Assembly (NCBI GenBank): GCA_000727475.1
Contig: KL647295.1
Coordinates: 422,839-486,838 of the forward strand
DNA length: 64,000 nt
DNA from: Sarcocystis neurona
Lineage: Eukaryota; Apicomplexa; Conoidasida; Eucoccidiorida; Sarcocystidae
Direction: 5' to 3'
Below are positions 55,601 to 64,000 of the stretch, piece after piece. Numbering within the stretch: position 1 is the first letter of the stretch; the number at the start of each line of letters is the position of its first letter. Below the pieces are notes generated by a model that saw only the letters and a list, made by a program, of their open reading frames with translations, ran no database searches and was not told where the DNA came from. Both the position numbers and the translations under genes were made by a program.

Positions 55601-56641
55601 CTCTGCTGCTGCTGCTCTGCTCTGCTGCTGCTGCTGCAGCTCTGGTGCTGCCGCTGGTTCACAGATACGACTACTCTGCTGAGTCATGTTGGTTGTACTC
55701 GAACCACCTCAGCTGTAACGCTATCTGCGCTGCTGCTTTCGCTGACGTCACTCATTTTGCTGCTGCTGCCACTGCTCTTACGTATATTATATATAGAATA
55801 TATATAGTACGTACACTATATATATATATATTTACATTATGTTGTAGCTATAATATTTATGTATGTATATTATATATGATATATAAATTATGTATATCTA
55901 CAATCTAAGTAATATATATGATGTTATATACATATGAGTGGAAATGAGGCGGAGTGCGCAGGGATGATCAGCACTGCTGCTGTGGGTGTGGGGGAGTGCT
56001 GCAGGCGATTTTGTGTCTCGGGACTGCACCAGGAAGCACCGAAGGTCGTTCTACGGTCCTTGGTACATGCGTTAGAGAAGAAACAGCAGCACCAGCCGCA
56101 ACAGCCTGCAGTGGGCAACCCTGGTAGCAGCAATCTTGCGACAGACGACAACGCTTTTGCCAGGTGCATCAGCAGCAGCACCAACAGCAGCAGCCGCGTC
56201 AGCAACAGCAGCGGCAGCAGCAGTGGCAGCAGCAACGTGCGTGGTGACAAGGGCGGCAAGTGCAGCAACAGGAACAGCAGGGATGGAAGAGGAAACCCGG
56301 CGGAGGAGGAGGAGGAGAGCAGCGTCGTTTTCTTTATCTCTGCCTGTCCCGCTCTTGACGCTGCTGCCGTGCCTCCTGCGTTGCTGCCGCCCGCTGGTGC
56401 TGCGGCCGGTGCAGCAGGCTGCGGTCCTGCTGCGACTTCAGCAACAGCAGCAGCAGCAGGGGAAGCAAGCACCACGCCAAGAGGAAGAGCCAGCTGCAGT
56501 AGCAGCGAGACAGCAGTCATCAGCTTCTCCTCGTACCCGACGTCAGCGGCGGTTCGCTGCGACCGTCTCATGTACGAGCTGGACTGCTGCTTCGCCTCAG
56601 ATGCAGAGGCAGCAACAGCAGCAGAGACACAGGCGGCCTAG
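52649..56641 (+). CDS. EMG1: EMG1/Nep1, rRNA pseudouridine N1-methyltransferase (SPOUT), 2 exons
   Basis: Nucleolar factor that methylates N1 of a conserved 18S rRNA pseudouridine with S-adenosylmethionine and is needed for small-subunit assembly. Exons 52649-54642 and 56005-56641. The donor GTAAGA leaves phase 2, which the acceptor AGTGCTGCAG completes, giving 876 residues plus TAG (human about 244). Conserved pieces appear in family order: DVLVCYVVLTHC and NLDNHWKQLL (~212-255), RADVVHQCLLSLLDSP (~416), LLLHTLDGKLLRV and FRVPRHFRIFKKVMAM (~557-585), LVEVLQPPFWKYLP (~645), SSVVFFISACPA (~770), FSSYPTSAAVRCDRL (~840). Lineage-specific inserts are a Ser/Gln/Glu N-terminal extension (~210 aa), ~160 aa before the HQCLL motif, ~120 aa after it, and ~80 aa in exon 2. 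The start ATG has context AAAATG. The usual G-x-F/M-A-x-G cofactor loop reads ISACPALD, which is divergent. Confidence 0.92.
54643..56004 (+). repeat. EMG1 intron: (CA)n after donor, CTG runs, AT microsatellite
   Basis: 1,362 bp. An (AC)n run lies at about 54,659-54,680, only 16 nt after the donor. CTG/TGC-rich sequence fills 54,690-55,780. TATATA-rich repeat spans about 55,785-55,930. The acceptor follows at 56,004. Confidence 0.85.
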
Positions 56642-57450
56642 GTGTGTCCAGTTCACGAAGCAGCAGCAGCAGCAAGGCAGCGGCAAGGCAGCGGAGGCAG
56701 CAGAGGCACAGCCTAGGTGCGTCTGCGCACTGTTAGCGGAACACCGGCAGATAAACAAGCAGGAGGTGCCAAGGGAGGGGAGCTGCGACGCCGTCTCGGA
56801 GAATATGAGCGTTGACGCGTTCTCTACGCCAGTGGAAGCAGGTGGTGCATGCGTGGGGACGAGCAACACTAAATATCTACGAGCAGGAAAAACGTCGCTG
56901 TAGAGTCCGCCAAGCTCTGTGCTGCAACAGGACCTCGCTGCTGCGGGTACTGCTGCTTCTGGTGGTGCTGCTTCTTCTGCTGGTGCTGCACGTGAGGCAG
57001 CATGCAGCATTGGGCGACATTCCGTCGTGGCTGCTGTCTCGCTGCTGCCGCGCTGCTGTTTGTTACTGCTTTCGACCAGGGGCGGGCGCGAGTGGCTCCA
57101 GCTGTGTGGCGCTGCTGCTGCAGTTGCTGCTGCTGCAGGTGCTGTTGCTGCATTTCGACTGCCGCTTGTCATTCTCGTGCGAAGCGGCCGCGGCGTGCGA
57201 CGTCGGCGCTGCTGCTGCTGCTTCAGGCTTGCCGGTGCTGCTCCTGTCGACGTACAGCCCCGGACGGCGTGTTGCTCTTGTCAGAGGCAGCACCAGGGTC
57301 TGTGCTGCGTGGACGTAGAAGAGAAAGGAGCAAGTGTAGGTGAGGATAGGCTGCAATGCTAAGGAACTTGCCGAGCCACAGACACTGTGTTCGGCGCAGA
57401 TGTCTACGTTAATACGCGCTGCCCGCGTTCTTGCCCAGTTTCCAGGTGGA
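56642..57450 (+). other. EMG1 3' flank with open frames of unknown meaning
   Basis: CAG-rich to about 56,700, then CTG-rich from 56,910. A + frame at 56,812-57,318 has a protein-like start (LRQWKQVVHAWGRATLNIYE) followed by Leu-rich translated CTG repeat. Another frame, ending at 56,902, is also protein-like (NKQEVPREGSCDAVSENMS). Neither could be identified. Confidence 0.25.
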
Positions 57451-57454
57451 GGTG

Positions 57455-57900
57455 AATTTGTATGTATATATATCTATATACACGTGCGGATAGGAATATT
57501 TGTGTGTGTCTGCCTGTGGCTGTCTAGCGTTATGTGTGTATATATATACATATATGTATAAGGATGTATATGTATACGTATGTATATATATAGATAGATA
57601 GATAAACATAACGCTAGATAGTTAAAGGCAGACACATATGTTTGTATGTTTGTGAAGTTTACTACACACGGCTTTGCGTGGGTGCCAACTTCTGACGCCT
57701 TTCGTAGTGTGCAGAGAGACGTACAAAAACACGTACTGCTTCCGTGGACGTCCTTTGGTCTCCCGCGGTGTTTTCTTTGAGAAAAAGACGACTGAATAGT
57801 AGCGGAGAGGAACAGGCGGTCACATTTGTGAGACTCTTTTATTGTCCGGCAGACGTCAAGAAATTTACTTCATGTTCACTTTCTTTTCCACCTGGTGGCG
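57455..57900. repeat. AT microsatellite and unique flank
   Basis: TATATG and (GATA)n repeat at about 57,460-57,605, then unique, repeat-poor sequence to 57,900 without a supportable gene. Confidence 0.7.
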
Positions 57901-58098
57901 GTTGAAACGTTTGGCAAGGGACGATACTCGTGCCCGCTCCGGGCTACAGCACAAGGCTGTTGCTGCTGCGCACGCAGCTCAGCGGCTTCTCAGACTGTTG
58001 CTGCTGCCGCCACTGCTGCGGGGACCGGGCGAGGGCGTGCACCCAGCAGGATACAGCTCTTGCCGTTGCAGTGTCTGTTACTGCTGCTGAAGCCTCTG

Positions 58099-58347
58099 CT
58101 ACTGTTGTTGAAGCGTCTCTCGCTGCTGCTGAAGCATCTCTCGCTGCTGCTCACGCGTCTCCCGCTGCTGCTCAAGCCTCTGCCGCTGCTGCGTGAGCGT
58201 CTGCTGCTGCTGCACCACCACCACGCGCACCACGTGGTGGTTGTTGTCACTGGGGCGTCTGAACTGTGCTGCTGCTGCTCTTGCCAGTCCGCGTCTCGCC
58301 GCAGCGCGCGGCGCAGACGTAACTGCTGCTACGCGTGCAGCACCCAC
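58099..58347 (-). CDS. Possible coiled-coil fragment, 82 aa
   Basis: Unrecognised. A minus-strand frame whose C-terminal half is a near-regular Gln/Arg/Glu/Leu repeat (QRQRLEQQRETREQQREM) of about 8-9 residues per unit, a predicted coiled coil. It is preceded by a His/Val stretch (DNNHHVVRVVVVQQQQ). It ends TAG at 58,099-58,101. Gln/Arg/Glu composition is also what mutated CAG repeat gives in the CAG frame, so this may not be a gene. The absence of TAG (one base from CAG) inside the run argues mildly for selection. Confidence 0.25.
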   Translation of the reverse strand: MGAARVAAVTSAPRAAARRGLARAAAAQFRRPSDNNHHVVRVVVVQQQQTLTQQRQRLEQQRETREQQREMLQQQRETLQQQ

Positions 58348-58619
58348 ACTGCAGCAGCTCGCCGTTCGTCTTTCCCCACTGCGTAACGCCTTCTAGTGCT
58401 GCTGTCACGCGTCTCCCTGCTGTTGTGCTGATGAGCCACAGCCCAGCACCAGGTGCGACGGCGGCTTCAACACCAAAGCAGCGCATGCTACGTTGCTGCT
58501 AGTGCACCACCGGCTGCTGCTGCTGTATCGTCGGCTGCTGTGCTTGTGAAGTATTTTCTGACCGCGCTGTTTTCTTTAGGTCAACAGAACAGGCGAATTC
58601 AAATGCCTGTAAACGCCTT

Positions 58620-59440
58620 CTACGCGTCGCTGCATATATACATATATGTATATATATATATGTATATGTGTATACGCGTATGATATAGACAAATATGTGC
58701 ACGTGCATCTACATAAGACGTGCGCACATATCGAAAACGTTATATATATATATATGTATATACGTCCACGTATTGTGTGTGTGTGTGTGAGATGTAAATT
58801 TCCCTATGCTTGCGCTTACGCGTTGGGTTATACACGCACGCTTTTGAACGGTTCGGAACAAAAAGAACAAGTAGCACTGTTAGACACGCAGGTCCAAGCA
58901 GGTCCAAAATATATATATATATATATATGTATGTAGCAGTGGCAGCAAAACATTCGAAGACACACACAAGAGTGCTTGGTAGAAGAACCTCCACACGCAG
59001 AGATAGCGACTGGTTGACTGCATCCGCAGTTGTGAACGGCCTCTGCAATGCATGTATGTGTATGACTGTGTACGTAGTTTTGAACGGCCTGTGCAGTGTA
59101 TATATATATATGTATGTATGACTGCATGCGTAATTATGCGCGGCCTTTGCACCATGCATGTATATGTCTACGCCACAGAGTAGACCACAACATGTAGAAA
59201 TACACAGATTCTACAGAAACCACAGTACAAGTGACAGAGCCATACGCGCGCGGTTGTCGTGCGGCATCTCTGCAGAATGTAAGCAAGCACGAGAAGCAAA
59301 TGCGAGGTCACTTCACTGGACCAGCCGTGCCTGTAAACAGGTTTCCGCTCTCCTCTCGTACACAGATAGAAATATTTTGTTGCATAGACGTACCTATATC
59401 TATCTACCCATACATATATATATATATATGTATTCGTACG
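58620..59440. repeat. Microsatellite-rich intergenic DNA
   Basis: TATATG/ACATAT blocks at about 58,630-58,690, 58,740-58,765, 58,908-58,935, 59,098-59,125 and 59,408-59,435, within unique sequence. No gene supported. Confidence 0.7.
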
Positions 59441-59779
59441 CATTTGAACATGTGCATGTGTACTGATGCGTTTGTCTGCCTCTCCCCCCGCGCTTATTAC
59501 CTGTGTTGTTTGTGTCGCGCATGTGTGTGGACGCGTGTCGTACACGCGTATCCGCAGTCACACGTACACGTATCTAAATTCTGCGCCTTAGGAGTTGAAA
59601 GCTGGACGAACGTATGTGCTAGCGGCTAGGGTGTACGTACACGCGACACGCGTAACATGCACCGCAGCGGAGGAGCTGCTGCAACTGGAGGACGAAGTCC
59701 TTTTCTGCCCCGTCACCGCAGGCGGCGACTTGTGATTGCAGAGGCAGCACTACGATCAGGAGCACTTTTCGTCACAGTT

Positions 59780-59939
59780 GGTCACCAGAGCTTCATACCA
59801 GCCGCTGCGAGAGGGCTGCAACCGTAGCCCGTTTGCGCGGCAAAAACGTTTCAGTAGCAGGTCACCAGAGCTTCATACCAGCAGCTGCGAGAGGGCTGCA
59901 ACCGTAGCCCGCTTGCGCGGCGAAAACGTTCCAGTAGCA
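59780..59939. repeat. 80-bp tandem duplication
   Basis: The unit beginning GGTCACCAGAGCTTCATACC spans 59,780-59,859 and is repeated at 59,860-59,939 with a few substitutions and no indels. Short coding-like + frames flank it (AAEELLQLEDEVLFCPV before, ARLRGENVPVAALLDKI at the end of copy 2). Because 80 is not a multiple of three, the two copies lie in different frames. Confidence 0.9.
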
Positions 59940-60088
59940 GCACTTCTCGACAAGATTTAGAGGAGTAGCAGAAAAGAAGCCGTCCGCATAACGGGCTGCA
60001 AGTGCCGGAGACAGTCGTCCGCAGTTGCTGTGTATGTTGCTGTAGCAGCGGCACCAGCGTCTCAAATAAGGGACGCCGAATAGTAGCA

Positions 60089-60286
60089 TCATCGTAGGCG
60101 GCAGTCTTTGTGGTTGCGTTCTGCGTAATAAAGGAACGGCTTCAAACACCAGCAGCAGCTCTGGCTTCCATCAGTAGCCTCTTTTTGATCGGCGATTCTA
60201 GGCCTGCTGCAGATACGGCAGAATGACGATGCGACTGTGTCTTTCCCCAGCGTTTCGGACGTAGGACAAAGTAGCAGTCTTTTCAA
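60089..60286 (-). CDS. Possible small Cys-rich (CxxC...CxxC) frame
   Basis: Unrecognised. 65 codons on the minus strand, non-repetitive, with two Cys pairs (SFCRICSRPRIAD and CCWCLKPFLYY) spaced like a zinc ribbon, followed by ERNHKDC. A + strand frame over the same bases (ERLQTPAAALASISSLFLIG) is equally protein-like, so the coding strand is uncertain. Confidence 0.2.
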   Translation of the reverse strand: MKRLLLCPTSETLGKDTVASSFCRICSRPRIADQKEATDGSQSCCWCLKPFLYYAERNHKDCRLR

Positions 60287-60745
60287 CTAGTAAAAACCAG
60301 CTTCAATTAGCCCTTTAGGACAGCAATCGCACTGCGTCCTCCTCCACTACACAAACTTACGTTTTACATGATTATAAAGTGACGTGTGTGAGTGTATACA
60401 AGGACAGACATAGTGGGTGGACCCGTGTATATTTGTATAGGTACTTGCTCATCTTTACTAGCGGCAGAGCACCTTATTTATGTGGCCGTTCCACATGCTG
60501 ATACCTATGGCGTAACGATGCTGCCGGTAGAGAGGCCTTTCTTTCTGCCTCTGTACACGGTACCGTCCTCTTCGAGAGGTTCTGGTGACCCAGTGCTCTC
60601 ACGTAAGCTGGGACCCATATATACAAAATACCCGTACGTACATCCACAGGTTGATACAAGTGTCTCCTCCTCTTTGTGGGGGTATAACCAATATATACTC
60701 GTAGCCATTCACATCTTGATGGCGATCTATCCTGTTCTATAATTC

Positions 60746-61170
60746 GTATCAACGTAGACACGTAGCTGCTCTTTAGGGCGTACCCAGTATACACACGTCG
60801 CTACTCTATAGGTCATACCCAGCACACACATGTAGCTACTCTGCAGGTTGTACCCAGTATACACACGTCGCTACTCTATAGGTCATACCCAGCACACACA
60901 TGTAGCTACTCTGCAGGTTGTACCCAGTATACACATGCAGCTACACAGCAGGGCGTACCCAGTATACTCGTGTAGCTACTCTGTAGGGTGTACCCAGTAT
61001 ACACATATAGTTACTCCGTAGGCTGTACATAGTATACACGTGTAGCTACTCTGTAGGGTGTACCCAGTATACACATATAGTTACTCCGTAGGCTGTACAT
61101 AGTATACACGTGTAGCTACTCTGCAGGGCGTACCCAGTATACACGCGTAATAGCTACTCTGCACGCCCCT
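60746..61170. repeat. 35-bp minisatellite, ~11 units, with 70-bp higher-order repeat
   Basis: Units such as TACCCAGTATACACACGTCG (first 20 bases) begin at 60,781 and recur every 35 bp up to 61,131 without a single indel. A partial unit precedes and a unit with a 3-bp insertion (TAA) follows. The first four full units form two near-identical 70-bp dimers; units near 60,991-61,130 form a second 70-bp dimer pair of a different variant. Each unit carries GTATAC or a variant. Confidence 0.92.
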
Positions 61171-62450
61171 CTCTATTCACTGAAATAAGTCTACACACCT
61201 GGTTAGTTTATCTGCTAATCTCAACTCGCGTTAACAAGTATACACACGTGGCTACTTTCTATGCTGCTCTCTACTTGCTGTAACCAGAAGACAGACGTAA
61301 CCACATCTATTGAATGACAAGCTGTGTCCTCCTCTGCGAGGCACGACCTCTGTCGTTTCCTCGTTTATACATATACATATGTATATGTAGGCCCTGGACA
61401 CGACGTGGGTCTTTTTCCCACAATAGATATATACAGGTAGGCCCGTGTATAGTACACGGACATGACGTCGGTCTTTTTCTCACGTATACATATATATACA
61501 TATATATATGTAGGGCCGTGCATAGCAGGAGGGTCTGGATGTACGTGCATGCTCTTTTTGCCTCGTTGCCTTTATATTTCTTTTTCAGCTTTTGTCTCTG
61601 CGTCTCCGCCGTTGTCCAACCTTATCACACCTGAAGGATATATATATATATTCTCGTAGAGCTACAAACCACCAACTTTCTTCTTTTTTTCTGCAGCAAC
61701 AGCGCAGCCTGTGGCAGGCAAGTCTTTTTCATTTGACTCACATTGCCTCTGTGGAAAACGCGTATTTCCTTCTTCTCCACGGAGTTGCTGCGACTTGTGG
61801 TGTTCGCCAGCCCTCTGCACGTATACCGCGTGACTGAACGGTAGCGAGACTCCTGCCTATTTCTACATCTTTGTCCTTCAGCGCATTCACCGACGCCCTC
61901 ATGAAAAACATATAAAGATATCCACATATATATATATACATATATAACACACGTGTACTGGTATATACGCACGTTACTACCACACGTATGTCTGCGTCGT
62001 CCTCGGGAATATCGTCAGCTCCACTCAGAGAGACGCACACTTCTTCTGTACATTCAAACATATACATATATATTAAAACCTTTCTACACATATATACATA
62101 TTTGAGAGTCAGAGGTATGCACATACACATATTGTATCTGTACACAGGAGGAAGGTATATATACATACATACACATATATATACACATACATGTGAGTCA
62201 GATATAAATATGTATACACATACGTATAAAATAACTACGGGAGCAAGGCATACATATGTATATATGTGTGATGTACGCACATATATGTACGCATATATAA
62301 AATCCATATACAGGAGGAAGGTGTACATGTGTACATATATATATATACATGTATATATGTATATATATGTATATATGTATATATGTGTATATGATGTATG
62401 TGTATATGAGTCAGATATATATATATATATATGGTACTGTCTTACCAAAA
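61170..62450. repeat. Intergenic unique DNA and AT microsatellites
   Basis: Mostly unique to about 61,900, with a duplicated GTAGGCCC...GACACGAC/GACATGAC motif near 61,385 and 61,435. AT/TATATG repeats lie at 61,920-61,950 and 62,060-62,440. No supportable gene. Confidence 0.65.
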
Positions 62451-62559
62451 AGAGTTCTGCTGTGGAGGGGTGCGTCACAGTTGAGAATTTACGGGAAGCA
62501 GTTGTCGTCCGTGCACCTCCTTCTCCCTAACTCGTCCCTGCGGGTGTTTCGTTCTGCTG

Positions 62560-62800
62560 TTGCCGCTACTTTCTGCTGTTGCTGCCACCTCCTGCTGTTG
62601 CTGCTATCTACTGCTCTGGCTGCTACCATCTGCCGTTGCTGCTACCGTTTGCTGTTGCTGCTCCATTTGCTGTTTCTCTCACCTCCTGATGTTGCTGCTA
62701 CCATCTGCTGTTGCTGCTACCATCTGCTGTTGCTGCCACCTTCTGCTGTTGCTGCTAACACCTGCTGTTGCTGCTACCACCTGCCGCTGCGGCTACCGCT
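62560..62800. repeat. 19-bp minisatellite built from TGC triplets
   Basis: CTGCTGTTGCTGCTACCAT-type units start at 62,686, 62,705, 62,724, 62,743, 62,762 and 62,781, exactly 19 bp apart. More diverged 18-19 bp units extend back to about 62,560. As 19 is not divisible by three, the array rotates frames. Confidence 0.85.
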
Positions 62801-63238
62801 GCTGCTCCTTGCGCCGACGTGGTGTTGGTAATTCGTGTAGCTGCTCCCTGCTCCAGCCTGCTGCTCTTGCTGCTACTTGCAAACGCTCCTCTTTCTTTCC
62901 CTTCTTTGTCGTCTGTGCGTAGACCTTCTGCTGATGCTGCATGTATCTGCTGCTGCTACACGCTTCTGTTTCTGACGCTGCTGCTGCTTCTGCTGCTGCT
63001 GCTGCGTGTCTCTGATGCCAGCAGCCGCTGACTGACGTCACCTGCTCTGACAGTCCCTGCTGCCGCTGCTGGGCACGTTGCTGCTACTAACACCTGCTGC
63101 TGCTTATGCCTACAGCTCAAGTTGCTCTGTGTGCTGCTTCTCAGACGTGTACTGCTGCTGCTGTTGTGGGAGTGCTACTTGGAGCTGCTGCTGCTCCTCC
63201 CGTACCTGCTGTTCTTAGTCAGCCTGCTGCTGGTGCGT

Positions 63239-64000
63239 CTAGTGCCACCGCGTCCTGCTGCTGCTGTGGATGCGGCTGCTGTTGCTGTGCTGCTGCTCTG
63301 CGCCCCGCGGCTGCTGGGAATGTTGTTGTAGCGGCTGTCGATATTGCGGCAGCTGCTGCTGCTGTTGTACGTGATCCTTCCACGGGCCTAGTGCTACTAC
63401 TGCTGCTGCTAATGTCCCTGCTGTTGCTGTTCCTGTCCCTGCTGTTGTTGCTGCTGTCGCTGCTGTCGCTTCTGCTGTCCCTGCTGTTGCTTCTGCTGTC
63501 CCTGCTGTCGCTTCTGCTGTCCCTGCTGTTGCTGTCCCTGCTGTTGCTGTCCCTGCTGTTGCTGTTCCCGCTGTTATTGCTGCTGTCGTTCCTGCTGTCC
63601 CTGCTGTTGCTTCTGCTGTCCCTGCTGTTGCTGTCCCTCTGTTATTGCTACTGTCGCTCCTGCTGTCGCTGCTGTTGCCTCTGCTATCCCCGCTGTTGCT
63701 ACTGCAGGTATTGCTGCTTTTGGTGCTCGTGTGCATGTTGCCGCTGCTGCTGTTGGGCTTGAGACCTCTGCTGCTGTGCGTGCTGCTGCTGCAGCAGCAG
63801 ATACGACTGTCACCGCATCTACGCTTGCTGCTGATGTTTCCCTCCCTGTTGCAACGCAGCGTAGTGGGGGCAGCAGCTGTGGCATCACTGCAACGACAAC
63901 GGTTTTTACTTCTTCTGATGCTGCTGTTTTCTCTGCTGCTGGTGCGCCTGCTTCTTCTGCTGTTCTGCTGCTGCTGCCTATTATCCCGCCTAGTGAGCAC
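63239..64000 (-). CDS. Low-complexity Ala/Thr/Gly and Gln-rich frame, possibly coding
   Basis: Unrecognised. A minus-strand frame is open from the window end to TAG at 63,239-63,241. Its middle is a 15-bp minisatellite (63,420-63,640) translated as Gly-Thr-Ala-Thr-Ala/Gly-Thr-Ala-Glu-Ala pentapeptides that stay in frame. Near the C-terminus is a less repetitive motif (VVALGPWKDHVQQQQQ). The + strand reads poly-Leu. Conservation of a multiple-of-three period slightly favours coding. Lack of a known domain and the low-complexity composition keep it weak. Confidence 0.28.
   Translation of the reverse strand: MLTRRDNRQQQQNSRRSRRTSSRENSSIRRSKNRCRCSDATAAAPTTLRCNREGNISSKRRCGDSRICCCSSSTHSSRGLKPNSSSGNMHTSTKSSNTCSSNSGDSRGNSSDSRSDSSNNRGTATAGTAEATAGTAGTTAAITAGTATAGTATAGTATAGTAEATAGTAEATAGTAEATAATAATTAGTGTATAGTLAAAVVALGPWKDHVQQQQQLPQYRQPLQQHSQQPRGAEQQHSNSSRIHSSSRTRWH

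Noticed and set aside
2660..62440. Many Tyr/Ile/Val/Cys-rich frames (YIYIYV type) at microsatellites
   Set aside because: They are TATATG/TACATA repeats read in frame; no start context, domain or conserved element.
1..64000. CRISPR array, tRNA or rRNA genes, intact transposon or telomere repeat
   Set aside because: No regularly spaced direct repeats with unique spacers, no recognisable tRNA T-loop context outside exons, no transposase or reverse-transcriptase motif, and no TTTAGGG array seen by eye. A covariance-model or profile search was not possible.

Overview
The window looks like a repeat-rich ('R-segment') stretch of a coccidian genome, almost certainly Eimeria. Four things suggest this: pervasive CAG/CTG triplet runs that translate as poly-Gln, poly-Ala, poly-Ser, poly-Leu or poly-Cys depending on frame; blocks of AT-rich (TATATG/TACATA) microsatellite; large intron-rich genes with canonical GT-AG introns; and conserved eukaryotic domains chopped up by homopolymeric amino-acid runs. 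Triplet runs contain few stop codons, so most long open frames here are not genes. I trusted only frames that rebuild a known fold or carry clearly non-repetitive sequence with compatible splice sites.

Two genes are firmly identified, both on the + strand. The first (22,896-44,683) rebuilds as 16 exons into a ~1,008-residue PLAA/Doa1/Ufd3 protein: seven WD40 blades, a PFU ubiquitin-binding domain and a C-terminal PUL domain. All 15 junctions are GT-AG and phase-compatible, and about 86% of the gene is intron. The second (52,649-56,641) has two exons and encodes EMG1/Nep1, the SPOUT-class pseudouridine-N1-methyltransferase of the small ribosomal subunit. It is inflated to ~876 residues by low-complexity insertions. 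The two genes serve general housekeeping (ubiquitin/Cdc48 handling and ribosome assembly) and are not an operon.

Region by region: 1-14,504 probably holds one giant low-complexity + strand gene, 5' truncated by the window, with a convincing non-repetitive last exon at 14,063-14,504. 14,505-16,640 is a microsatellite, then a GC-rich block with coding-like frames on both strands, then a perfect 38-bp palindrome. 17,030-18,560 is a repeat-poor island. 18,764-19,458 is an assembly gap, followed by a coding-like terminal exon at 19,808-20,227. 20,230-22,890 is mixed flank. After PLAA, 44,684-47,660 is microsatellite-rich intergenic DNA. 47,660-50,220 has candidate small genes, including a possible minus-strand membrane protein. 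50,220-51,920 is a second repeat-poor island. 56,642-64,000 is mostly intergenic and carries several minisatellites (80-bp, 35-bp, 19-bp and 15-bp units) and weak gene candidates.

No tRNA, rRNA, CRISPR array or intact mobile element was recognised by eye. The most interesting patterns are the intron/exon triplet polarity (CTG in introns, CAG in exons), four exact copies of a 12-bp palindrome GTGTACGTACAC, an indel-free 35-bp satellite with 70-bp higher-order structure, and CA repeats placed directly after two splice donors.
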